Of a stretch of 35,886 nt of DNA, positions 14,784-22,192 are shown one piece after another. Source of the DNA: Polaromonas sp. GTDB lineage: Bacteria > Pseudomonadota > Gammaproteobacteria > Burkholderiales > Burkholderiaceae_C. Positions within the stretch are counted from its first letter, which is position 1; each line of letters begins with the position of its first letter. The translations under genes were made by a program, and so were the position numbers. The stretch covers positions 1 through 35,886 of the forward strand of contig NZ_JABBPF010000059.1 in assembly GCF_012927415.1 (NCBI RefSeq). Direction: 5' to 3'. The notes under the pieces were generated by a model. It searched no databases. It saw only the letters and a program-made list of their open reading frames with translations, and had not been told where the DNA came from.

Positions 14784-14791
14784 TGCTTTTC

Positions 14792-15385
14792 ATGTCCATG
14801 CGCACGATTGTGTTTATTGCCCTGTTTGCCGTGCTGGTGTTCTGGGCCGTAGGGGCTTACAACCGGCTGGTACGCCTGAAAAACATCATTTTCAATGCGT
14901 TTGCGCAGATTGATGTCCAGCTCAAACGGCGCTATGACCTGATACCCAACCTGGTCGAAGCCGCCAAAAAATACCTGCAGCATGAGCAGGACACGCTGGA
15001 GGCGGTGATCGCCGCGCGCAACCGGGCGCGCAACGCCAGCGATGCGGTGCGAAGCCGACCGGGCAAGGCCGACGCCATCATCGCACTGGCCGCCGCAGAA
15101 CAGGCGCTGGACGGAAGCCTGGGTCATCTGTTTGCGGTGGCCGAGGCCTACCCGGAACTCAAGGCCGACCAGACCATGCGCGAGTTAAGCGAAGAGCTGA
15201 CCAGTACCGAAAACAAGGTCGGTTTTGCGCGGCAGGCCTACAACGACGCCGTGCTCGACTACAACAACGCGCAAGAGCAGTTTCCAACTCTACTGCTGGC
15301 GCGGCTGTTCGGTTTTACGCCGTCGGTGATGCTGCGCGCCACCGAGAGCGCGGTGGAACGCCAGGCTATCCGGATCCAGCTGTAA
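14792..15385 (+). CDS. lemA: LemA family protein
   Basis: LemA proteins are small membrane-anchored proteins with a long helical bundle; their biochemical role is not established. From ATG 14792 the product has 197 residues. One membrane segment (about 6-23) is followed by the family signature YNRLVRLKN, then FAQIDVQLKRRYDLIPNLVE and the C-terminal ENKVGFARQAYNDAVLDYN. The start was chosen for AAGGAA eight bases upstream. Its partner downstream is an M48 protease; lemA next to an HtpX-type protease is a recurrent pair. Two copies of a GC-rich repeat separate the genes, the first starting directly at the lemA stop. Confidence 0.93.
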   Translation: MSMRTIVFIALFAVLVFWAVGAYNRLVRLKNIIFNAFAQIDVQLKRRYDLIPNLVEAAKKYLQHEQDTLEAVIAARNRARNASDAVRSRPGKADAIIALAAAEQALDGSLGHLFAVAEAYPELKADQTMRELSEELTSTENKVGFARQAYNDAVLDYNNAQEQFPTLLLARLFGFTPSVMLRATESAVERQAIRIQL

Positions 15386-15472
15386 TGGCCCCCTCGCCTG
15401 TCGCTCCGCGTACTGCGCTGCCCCCGGAGGGGGCCGCCCCGCCTGCGGCTTCGCAAAGCCAGTTCCGCGGCC
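15386..15472 (+). repeat. 87-bp GC-rich module, copy A
   Basis: This begins TGGCCCCCTCGCC directly after the lemA stop codon and runs to GTTCCGCGGCC. Its core TGCCCCCGGAGGGGGCCGC is palindromic. It aligns over its full length, without gaps by eye and at roughly 75-80% identity, with the segment 34295-34381 inside a coding region, and in reverse orientation with 15518-15605. Such C/G palindromic modules are common between genes in Comamonadaceae (my recollection). Confidence 0.8.
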
Positions 15473-15517
15473 GGAACTTGCATGGCCAGGGGCAGTGGGA
15501 ACTCGTCTTTTCAAGTA

Positions 15518-15605
15518 CCGGCCGCAGGACCGGCTTTGCCGGACTGCAGGCGGGGCGGCCCCCTCGGGGGGCAGGAAGCTACACGCAGTGAGCGACCGTG
15601 GGGGC
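15518..15605 (-). repeat. 87-bp GC-rich module, copy B (inverted)
   Basis: Read on the minus strand this matches copy A: CTGCCCCCCGAGGGGGC, then CGCCCCGCCTGC, GGCAAAGCCGGT and GCGGCCGG. With copy A it forms a long inverted repeat around 45 unrelated bases (15473-15517) between lemA and the M48 protease gene. Transcribed, the pair would fold into one very long hairpin. Confidence 0.8.
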
Positions 15606-15612
15606 TTGATAG

Positions 15613-16638
15613 ATGCGATTTTTTGATCAACAGGAACAAGCCAGGGCGCAAACGCTGCGTCTGCTGCTGCTGTTTGGCGTAACGGTGATTGCGCTGGTGG
15701 TGGCGGTCAATGTCGCTCTGGCGCTGGCCTGGCGCGCGGTGACACCGGGGTTGAGTGGCTACCCGGCCTACTTTTTTGCCGTCAATACCACCGTCATTCT
15801 GCTGTTTGTGCTGGGTGGCTGGTGGCTGGAGACCTCGGCGCTGCAGGGCGGCGGCGAAGCACTGGCACGCCAGGCGGGCGCGCGCGAGGCCTGGCCCTCA
15901 GTCCGCGATGCCGAGCGGCGTTTGTGCAACATCGTCAGTGAGCTGGCAATTGCCGTCAACATGAAACCACCCCGGGCCATGGTGCTGACACGCCAGCATG
16001 GCATCAATGCCTTTGCCGCCGGGTGGGACGAAAGTGACGCCGTGGTGGCGGTCACCCAGGGCGCGCTTGACTGCCTGAGCCGCGATGAATTGCAGGGTTT
16101 GCTGGCGCACGAATTCAGCCACTTGCGCGAAGGCGATACGCGCCTGAACATGCGGCTGGCCGGCATGGTGTTCGGCCTGGAGATGGTCTTCAACCTGGGC
16201 GCCAGCCTGTACAACGCCGACGACAGGGGAGAGCGTTCCCTTTTGTCGCTGCTGGCTCTGCCGGGACTGGCCATCATGGCGACGGGCTCCCTGGGCTGGC
16301 TGGCTGGACGGGCCCTGAAAGCGGCTGTTTCGCGCCAGCGCGAATTTCTCGCCGATGCCCGCGCCGTGCAATTCACGCGCAGCAAGGACGGGCTGGGCGG
16401 TGTGCTGCGCAAGGTGGCAGGCGAGCAGACCGGCAGCCGATTGAGCGGCGGCGTGTCGCAGGCCCTGCATCCTTCGGTGCAGCACATGCTGCTGGTGAGC
16501 GCCAGCAGTCCGGCGCGCTGGCTGGCCAGCCATCCGCCGCTGGCCGAGCGCATCCGCCGCATTTATGGCCGGCCGATGGGCGCGCTGGTTGCGCGGCCCG
16601 ATGATCAGGCGCCAACCCGGCCGGACGCCCTGTTTTAA
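15613..16638 (+). CDS. M48 family zinc metalloprotease, HtpX-like
   Basis: M48 proteases of the HtpX type are inner-membrane endopeptidases that help clear damaged membrane proteins. The product has 341 residues, longer than E. coli HtpX (293). Hydrophobic segments lie at about 17-41 and 52-71, and weaker ones around 181-230. The zinc site is HEFSH (166-170) with the third ligand Glu244 in RQREFLADARAVQFT, so the enzyme should be active. A C-terminal extension holds SHPPLAERIRRI, typical of the family. ATG 15613 follows a GGGGCTTGATAG stretch with only weak ribosome-binding character. It is the downstream partner of lemA, separated by two repeat copies. Exact orthology to htpX is uncertain. 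Confidence 0.9.
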   Translation: MRFFDQQEQARAQTLRLLLLFGVTVIALVVAVNVALALAWRAVTPGLSGYPAYFFAVNTTVILLFVLGGWWLETSALQGGGEALARQAGAREAWPSVRDAERRLCNIVSELAIAVNMKPPRAMVLTRQHGINAFAAGWDESDAVVAVTQGALDCLSRDELQGLLAHEFSHLREGDTRLNMRLAGMVFGLEMVFNLGASLYNADDRGERSLLSLLALPGLAIMATGSLGWLAGRALKAAVSRQREFLADARAVQFTRSKDGLGGVLRKVAGEQTGSRLSGGVSQALHPSVQHMLLVSASSPARWLASHPPLAERIRRIYGRPMGALVARPDDQAPTRPDALF

Positions 16639-16776
16639 TCACACGGAATTCCTGCACGGGTGGCCACGGTCAGTGCCTACTTCGGGTTGCGGCCGGGCTG
16701 GTCTAATAGAGGCTGCGCCTTCCGCTTCCGGACGGCTGTTAACCCTGGCTTGAACAAGCTGGTCCTGACGGAACCG

Positions 16777-18213
16777 ATGCAAGAACACCCGACCCAAGTC
16801 CCCTCAGCCCAAGTCCCCTTGTGGCGCCAGCTGCAGGGCGCAGCCTCGGTTTTGCTGGCCGTGCGCGATGGCCAGTCCATGACGCCTGCGCTGGAAGACG
16901 TCGACGCCCAGTTGCGGCCTGGCGTTCAGGCGCAGGCCTTTCATGCGCTGCGCTGGCTGGGCCGCGCCGAAGCACTGCGCCAGCAGCTCGCCAAACGCCC
17001 GCCGCCGCCCGAAGCCGATGCGCTGCTTTGCGTTGCCCTGGCTTGCATGATCACCACGCCGGGCACTGAAGTGTCCTCACGGTCATCCGGCGGAGCTGGT
17101 TTTCCTGAAGGCAGCCCGCCAGAAAATTCTGCGCCCGCGACCATTTTGGCGTCTTTGTACACGCCGTACACGCTGGTTGATCAGGCGGTCGAAGCGGCCA
17201 AGCGCAGCGAATCCACCCGGCATCAGGCCAGTTTCATCAACGGCTGCCTGCGCCGCTTCCTGCGCGAGCAGGACGCCCTGATGGCGCTGACCGAAAAAAG
17301 CCCGCAAGCGGTCTGGAACCACCCGCAATGGTGGATAGACCAGGTGCGCAAAGACCACCCGGCGGACTGGCAGGCGATTTTGCAGGCCAACAACACCCGG
17401 GCTTCGCTCATATTGCGAATAAATGAACGAAAAACGACGCAGGTCCAGTATTTACGGTCACTAGCTGCTATTGATATAGAAGCGTCGCCAGCCGGGCAGC
17501 ACGGCGTCATCCTGGCGACGGCGCGTCCCGTGACTTCGTTGCCCGGCTATGCCGAAGGACATTTTTCAGTGCAGGACGCTGCCGCCCAGCTGGCCGCGCC
17601 CCTGCTGCTTGAGGGACTGGCGGCTGGAGACGCCAAAGCCCGGCTCAACATCCTTGACGCCTGCGCCGCTCCCGGCGGCAAAACCGCGCATCTGCTGGAG
17701 CTGGCCGATTGCGAGGTGACCGCGCTGGACATCGACGCGCGTCGCTGCGAGCGCATTGCGCAAAACCTGCAGCGCCTCGGCCTGCAGGCGCACATCGTGG
17801 TGGGTGACGCCGCCCGGCCGGGCGACTGGTGGGATGGCCGGCTTTACGACGGCATCCTGCTCGACGCACCCTGCACCGCCTCGGGCATCGTGCGGCGCCA
17901 TCCCGACGTGCGCTGGCTGCGCCGGCCGGGCGACATCGGCCAGCTGGCCGGCATTCAGGCGCGCTTGCTGGCCGCGCTCTGGCCGCTGTTGAAACCGGGC
18001 GGACGGCTGGTGTACTGCACCTGCTCGGTTTTCAGGGCGGAAGGCGAGCGCCAGGTACAAACGTTTGTTACGCACCACACGGATGCCGTATTAATGCCGT
18101 CACCAGGGCATTTGCTGCCCCAAAGTGGGGTCGGCGCGACAGTCTTCCCGGACAATTTGATGCGTGAGCATGACGGTTTTTATTACGCACTCCTTGAAAA
18201 GCGCAACGCCTAG
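16777..18213 (+). CDS. rsmB: 16S rRNA m5C967 methyltransferase RsmB
   Basis: RsmB (Fmu/Sun) methylates C967 of 16S rRNA with S-adenosylmethionine. From ATG 16777 the product has 478 residues (E. coli 429). An N-terminal NusB-like RNA-binding domain is followed by the Rossmann methyltransferase domain with LDACAAPGGK (293-302), LLDAPCTASGIVRRHPD around Cys366, and VYCTCSVF with the nucleophile Cys416. The open frame extends to a GTG at 16660, but the added residues are not family-like; the start is uncertain. The NusB-like part contains a Gly/Ser/Pro-rich insertion (about residues 98-125). The 3' end overlaps the next gene by 50 bases, the usual layout with DUF4390 and the NtrY-like kinase. 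Confidence 0.93.
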   Translation: MQEHPTQVPSAQVPLWRQLQGAASVLLAVRDGQSMTPALEDVDAQLRPGVQAQAFHALRWLGRAEALRQQLAKRPPPPEADALLCVALACMITTPGTEVSSRSSGGAGFPEGSPPENSAPATILASLYTPYTLVDQAVEAAKRSESTRHQASFINGCLRRFLREQDALMALTEKSPQAVWNHPQWWIDQVRKDHPADWQAILQANNTRASLILRINERKTTQVQYLRSLAAIDIEASPAGQHGVILATARPVTSLPGYAEGHFSVQDAAAQLAAPLLLEGLAAGDAKARLNILDACAAPGGKTAHLLELADCEVTALDIDARRCERIAQNLQRLGLQAHIVVGDAARPGDWWDGRLYDGILLDAPCTASGIVRRHPDVRWLRRPGDIGQLAGIQARLLAALWPLLKPGGRLVYCTCSVFRAEGERQVQTFVTHHTDAVLMPSPGHLLPQSGVGATVFPDNLMREHDGFYYALLEKRNA

Positions 18214-18856
18214 CGCTCGTCGCGCGTTCGCCCGCCTGCTGCTCGGCTTTTGCCTGTGCGCGATGCTGGCACCGGGACAAGGCTATGCGGCTGGCACCGA
18301 GATCACCCAGCTGCACGTCGAGCGCGCCGAGGACGGCGTGTTCCTCTCGGCGCTGGTGCGCTTTGAGCTGCCACCTGTGGTCGAGGAGGCCCTGTCCAAA
18401 GGGATTCCGCTGTTTTTTGTGGTCGAGACCGATATCTACCGTGACCGCTGGTACTGGACCGATCAGCGCGTGGCGAGTGCTGCCCGCACGCTGCGCCTGG
18501 CCTACCAGCCGCTGACGCGAAAATGGCGCGTCAACATCGTGCCGGGGCTCATCACCAGCTCGTCGGGCCTGCGCGCGACGCTGAACCAGAATTATGAAAC
18601 CCTGGCCGAAGCGCTGTCGGCGATACAGCGCGTTGCGCGCTGGAAAATCGCTGACTCGTCCGAGGTGGAGCCGGAGTCCGAATACGAGATCGGCCTGAGT
18701 TTCCGGCTTGATCTCTCCCAACTGCCGCGCCCGTTCCAGATCGGCGTGGCCGGTCAAAGGGACTGGACCATTTCCGCCCAGGTCAAAGAGCGCCTGAAGT
18801 TGCTGCCGCCCACGACCGGCATGGCTGCGGAGACTGAAGCGGGGGGTAGCCGGTGA
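18164..18856 (+). CDS. DUF4390 domain protein, exported
   Basis: The function is unknown. The product has 230 residues from GTG 18164 (an ATG two codons later is an equal choice). An N-terminal signal sequence is visible as RLLLGFCLCAMLAPGQGYAA (about 25-44), so the protein is probably exported to the periplasm. The rest fits DUF4390, with the block FFVVETDIYRDRWYWTDQ and a C-terminal LDLSQLPRPFQIG. It lies between rsmB (50-base overlap) and the NtrY-like kinase (4-base GTGA overlap), an order I know as conserved in Burkholderiales, which suggests a link to envelope sensing by the kinase; that is inference. Confidence 0.85.
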   Translation: MSMTVFITHSLKSATPSARRAFARLLLGFCLCAMLAPGQGYAAGTEITQLHVERAEDGVFLSALVRFELPPVVEEALSKGIPLFFVVETDIYRDRWYWTDQRVASAARTLRLAYQPLTRKWRVNIVPGLITSSSGLRATLNQNYETLAEALSAIQRVARWKIADSSEVEPESEYEIGLSFRLDLSQLPRPFQIGVAGQRDWTISAQVKERLKLLPPTTGMAAETEAGGSR

Positions 18857-21159
18857 GCATCCCCGGCAATTTGAACGTGCTCAAAAGCAGCGCGGCTTTT
18901 CGCTGGACCGTCGGTGTCGGCGTGGGCACGGTGATTGCGCTCGGGCTGGTGCTGCTGTTTTTGCTGACGCAGGCGACCGGCAACCGCGAGCTTTACGAAC
19001 GCAATTACGCCCTCCTTTTTGCGCTGAACGTGGCGGTCGCCTGTCTCTTGCTGCTGGTGATCGGCTGGATTGTGCTGCGCTTGACGCTGCGCCTGCGCCG
19101 CGGCCGGTTTGGCAGCCGCCTGCTGCTCAAGCTGGCAGCGATCTTTGCGCTGGTCGGCCTGCTGCCCGGCCTGATGATTTATGTGGTGTCCTACCAATTC
19201 GTTTCGCGTTCCATTGAGACCTGGTTCGACGTGGAAGTCGAAGGCGCTCTGGTGGCCGGCCTGAACCTGGGGCGCGCCACGCTCGACACGCTGGCGGCCG
19301 ACCTCGCCAACAAGACGCGCCAGGCCGCCACGCAACTGTCGGAAACGCCAGACGCCATGACCGGGCTGGCACTGGAGCGCCTGCGCGACCAGCTGTCGGC
19401 CAGCGATGTGGTGCTCTGGAGCGCCTCCGGCCAGTTGCTGGCCAGCGCAGGAGAATCGCGCTTTTTGCTGCAGCCCGAGCGACCCTCGGCGCCACAGTTG
19501 CGCAGCGCACGCACCCAGCGCGTCACCACCCAGATTGAAGGTCTTGACGAAGTGATGCCCGGCGGCAATGGTGAACTCGACGCTGGCGCTGCCGGTCCGG
19601 CTTCGCCACCGCGTGGCGCCACCAGCGCGCCGCGCGTCAAGGCCATTGCCGTGGTCAACAATCCCAATCTCAACGTGCTGGGTCAGTCCCGCTTTCTGCA
19701 GGTGACCGCCGTTCTGCCCGCTGGCCTGGTGGCCAATGCGATTGCCGTTCAGGAGGCCAACCGCCAATACCAGGAGCGCGCACTGGCGCGCGGTGGCCTG
19801 CGCAAAATGTACATTGGCACACTAACGCTCAGTCTTTTCCTTGCGGTGTTTGGCGCGGTGGTGCTGGCGGTGCTGCTCGGCAACCAACTGGCCAAGCCAC
19901 TGCTCTTGCTGGCCGAGGGCGTCAAGCAGGTGGCCCAGGGTGATCTCACGCCCAAGGCCGCGTTGCAGGGCAAGGACGAGCTGGGCGGGCTGACGCGCTC
20001 CTTCGCCGACATGACGCAGCAGCTGGCCGACGCGCGCGGGGCGGTGCAGCACAGCATGAGCCAGGTCAACGCCGCCCGTGCCAACCTGCAAACGATTCTC
20101 GACAACCTCACGGCGGGTGTCATTGTGCTGGACGTGCGGGGCAACATCCAGTCCAGCAATCCGGGCGCCACCCGCATCCTGCGCGCGCCCTTGGAAGACT
20201 TTCAGGGCCAGTCACTTGGCGAAGTGCCGGGGCTGGAGGTGTTTGCCAAGGATGTGCTGGCCCAGTTTGCCGACTACCTCAGCAACAACGCAACGCAGGT
20301 GCTGGCGCACTGGCAACAATCGTTCGAGCTCCATGGCGCCGGCCACGGTGCCAGCAACAATGCCATCACATTGATTGCGCGTGGTGCCAAAATGCCAGGC
20401 ACCGAGGAATATCTGCTGGTGTTCGACGACATCTCCGACATGGTGTCTGCCCAGCGCGCGCAGGCCTGGGGCGAAGTGGCGCGCCGGCTGGCGCACGAAA
20501 TCAAGAACCCGCTCACGCCCATCCAGCTGTCAGCCGAGCGCCTTGAAATGAAGCTTTCGGGCAAGGTCGGGCCGGCCGAGCAGGCGCTGCTGACGAAATC
20601 CGTCAAAACCATCGTCGATCAGGTCGATGCCATGAAGCGGCTGGTCAACGAATTTCGCGACTATGCCCGCCTGCCCGCGGCCGAGCTGAAAGCCCTGGAC
20701 CTCAACGTGCTGATCGCCGAAGTGTTGCAGCTCTATCAAAACGACAGCTTCGGCGAGCACGCGGTGGTGCCGGTTCATGCCGAGCTTGACCCGAGGGCCC
20801 CGCCGATTCAGGGCGACGCGCAGCAGCTGCGTCAGGTGATTCACAACCTGCTGCAAAACGCACAGGATGCCCAGGAGGGCAGGCAAAACGCCAGTGTCAC
20901 CCTGAAAACCGAGTACTCGGAAACCACCAACCGCGTGCGCCTGACGGTGCGTGACAATGGGACTGGCTTTCCGGAACACATCCTCAAGCGCGCTTTTGAG
21001 CCCTATGTCACCACCAAGGTCAAAGGGACCGGTCTCGGGCTCGCGGTGGTCAAAAAAATTGCCGATGAACACGGCGCGCGCATTGATATTTCAAACCGCA
21101 TGGCCGGCGGCGCGGTGCAGGGCGCGCAAGTATCGTTATCATTCGCAGTTGTGGCCTGA
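18853..21159 (+). CDS. ntrY: NtrY-like membrane sensor histidine kinase
   Basis: This is a two-component kinase of the NtrY type that autophosphorylates and passes phosphate to the response regulator next to it. The product has 768 residues. Membrane segments lie at about 20-40, 52-76, 93-113 and 322-344, the last two bracketing a large extracytoplasmic domain. HAMP (about 345-398), PAS (about 405-530) and HisKA domains follow, with phospho-acceptor His548 in RRLAHEIKNPLTP. The ATPase domain has the N box NLLQNAQDA (665-673), DNGTGFP (701-707) and GTGLGL (725-730). The GTG start overlaps the DUF4390 stop. The ligand is unknown; regulation of nitrogen metabolism or redox response is plausible only by family. 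Confidence 0.9.
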   Translation: MSIPGNLNVLKSSAAFRWTVGVGVGTVIALGLVLLFLLTQATGNRELYERNYALLFALNVAVACLLLLVIGWIVLRLTLRLRRGRFGSRLLLKLAAIFALVGLLPGLMIYVVSYQFVSRSIETWFDVEVEGALVAGLNLGRATLDTLAADLANKTRQAATQLSETPDAMTGLALERLRDQLSASDVVLWSASGQLLASAGESRFLLQPERPSAPQLRSARTQRVTTQIEGLDEVMPGGNGELDAGAAGPASPPRGATSAPRVKAIAVVNNPNLNVLGQSRFLQVTAVLPAGLVANAIAVQEANRQYQERALARGGLRKMYIGTLTLSLFLAVFGAVVLAVLLGNQLAKPLLLLAEGVKQVAQGDLTPKAALQGKDELGGLTRSFADMTQQLADARGAVQHSMSQVNAARANLQTILDNLTAGVIVLDVRGNIQSSNPGATRILRAPLEDFQGQSLGEVPGLEVFAKDVLAQFADYLSNNATQVLAHWQQSFELHGAGHGASNNAITLIARGAKMPGTEEYLLVFDDISDMVSAQRAQAWGEVARRLAHEIKNPLTPIQLSAERLEMKLSGKVGPAEQALLTKSVKTIVDQVDAMKRLVNEFRDYARLPAAELKALDLNVLIAEVLQLYQNDSFGEHAVVPVHAELDPRAPPIQGDAQQLRQVIHNLLQNAQDAQEGRQNASVTLKTEYSETTNRVRLTVRDNGTGFPEHILKRAFEPYVTTKVKGTGLGLAVVKKIADEHGARIDISNRMAGGAVQGAQVSLSFAVVA

Positions 21160-21242
21160 CAACACTTGCAGCGCGCAGCTGGCAAAAAGCTTCTACAGGC
21201 ACACCGTCTCATCCGCAATAACAGGCAGGGCAGCATTCAATC

Positions 21243-21920
21243 ATGGCAAACATTCTGGTGGTCGACGACGAGTTGGGCATACGTGACCTTCTATCGGAAA
21301 TCCTCAACGACGAGGGGCATCAGGTTGACCTTGCCGAAAACGCCGCGCAGGCGCGCGCCGCCCGTGCCCGAGCGAGGCCTGACCTGGTGCTGCTCGACAT
21401 CTGGATGCCCGACACCGATGGCGTGACGCTGCTCAAGGAGTGGTCCTCCAGCGGCCTGCTCACCATGCCGGTCATCATGATGAGCGGCCACGCCACCATA
21501 GACACGGCGGTAGAGGCCACCAAGATCGGCGCCATGGCGTTTCTTGAGAAACCCATCACCCTGCAAAAACTGCTCAAGGCCGTCGAGCAAGGCTTGGCCA
21601 GAACCATCGCTCGTCCCGTCAGCGCGCCCAACGCCGCAGTGCACCTGGTCGACTTCTCGGCCGACGCATCTGCCATGCAAGGCGGCGTTTTAGTCGCACC
21701 GATCGACCGCGGCCCGCAAGCCACCCAGAGTTTTCTGCTTGAAAAGCCGCTGCGCGAAGCGCGTGACGAATTTGAAAAAGCCTATTTCGAATTTCACTTG
21801 GCCAAGGAAGGCGGCTCCATGACCCGGGTCGCTGAAAAAACCGGTCTGGAGCGTACCCACCTGTACCGCAAACTCAAGCAGTTGGGCGTTGACCTCACGC
21901 GAGGCAAGCGCGGCGGCTGA
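21243..21920 (+). CDS. Response regulator, receiver plus Fis-type HTH (short NtrX-like)
   Basis: This is the partner of the NtrY-like kinase. The product has 225 residues. The receiver domain starts MANILVVDDELGIRD with the phospho-acceptor Asp52 in LVLLDIWMPD and the switch Lys in FLEKPIT. The C-terminus is a Fis-type helix-turn-helix (GGSMTRVAEKTGLERTHLYRKL, listed here by its ends near 190-213). The central AAA+ sigma54-interaction domain of classical NtrX is absent; a linker of about 60 residues takes its place. It should therefore act like RegA/ActR, binding DNA without sigma54 ATPase activity. It lies 83 bases after the kinase and 58 bases before tRNA-Phe. Confidence 0.9.
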   Translation: MANILVVDDELGIRDLLSEILNDEGHQVDLAENAAQARAARARARPDLVLLDIWMPDTDGVTLLKEWSSSGLLTMPVIMMSGHATIDTAVEATKIGAMAFLEKPITLQKLLKAVEQGLARTIARPVSAPNAAVHLVDFSADASAMQGGVLVAPIDRGPQATQSFLLEKPLREARDEFEKAYFEFHLAKEGGSMTRVAEKTGLERTHLYRKLKQLGVDLTRGKRGG

Positions 21921-21962
21921 ATTTCAGGCCTCGCCGGGCGAGAATCGGCCTTGGGGCTGGTA

Positions 21963-21968
21963 TATACT
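21963..21968 (+). promoter_or_regulatory. Possible -10 element of tRNA-Phe
   Basis: TATACT ends ten bases before the mature tRNA-Phe start. No recognisable -35 is found at 16-18 bases upstream, so this is only a partial promoter call. Confidence 0.3.
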
Positions 21969-21978
21969 CCTGTGCTCA

Positions 21979-22054
21979 GGCCCGGTAGCTCAGTCGGTAG
22001 AGCAGAGGATTGAAAATCCTTGTGTCGGTGGTTCGATTCCGCCCCAGGCCACCA
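21979..22054 (+). tRNA. tRNA-Phe (anticodon GAA)
   Basis: The 76-base cloverleaf has anticodon loop TTGAAAA with GAA, T-arm GGTGG-TTCGATT-CCGCC and an encoded CCA (22052-22054). The acceptor strands GGCCCGG (21979-21985) and CCAGGCC (22044-22050) pair at six of seven positions; C5 faces A68. Typical tRNA-Phe has a full stem here. The 3' end borders accessory DNA with a phage-type integrase, so this is a likely insertion target. Confidence 0.95.
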
Positions 22055-22063
22055 GTATCCATG

Positions 22064-22099
22064 CGCCCCAGCGCCCTTTTCGGGTTCTGGGGCGTTTCT
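22064..22099 (+). terminator. Terminator after tRNA-Phe
   Basis: CGCCCCAG (22064-22071) and CTGGGGCG (22087-22094) form an 8-bp perfect stem with a 15-base loop followed by TTTCT. It starts nine bases after the tRNA end. Confidence 0.65.
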
Positions 22100-22125
22100 A
22101 CAATTGCCTCGATTTTTCTACAATT
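22095..22125 (+). repeat. Direct repeat pair TTTCTACAATT
   Basis: The 11-mer occurs at 22095-22105 and again at 22115-22125, a 20-base period. It lies between the tRNA-Phe terminator and the promoter of the A+T-rich operon. It could be a protein-binding pair, for example integrase arm sites, or a regulator site; the sequence alone does not decide. Confidence 0.5.
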
Positions 22126-22139
22126 CGGTAGGTAACGCA

Positions 22140-22168
22140 TTGTTACCGTATTGCCTTCGTGCTAGCAT
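22140..22168 (+). promoter_or_regulatory. Promoter of the three-gene A+T-rich operon, with overlapping palindrome
   Basis: TTGTTA (22140-22145) and TAGCAT (22163-22168) are 17 bases apart. The -35 is overlapped by a perfect inverted repeat, GGTAAC (22131-22136) and GTTACC (22142-22147) around GCATT, which could be an operator. The start codon at 22193 lies 24 bases after the -10. Confidence 0.45.
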
Positions 22169-22192
22169 GATCACACTTTCAGGGAAAAATCT

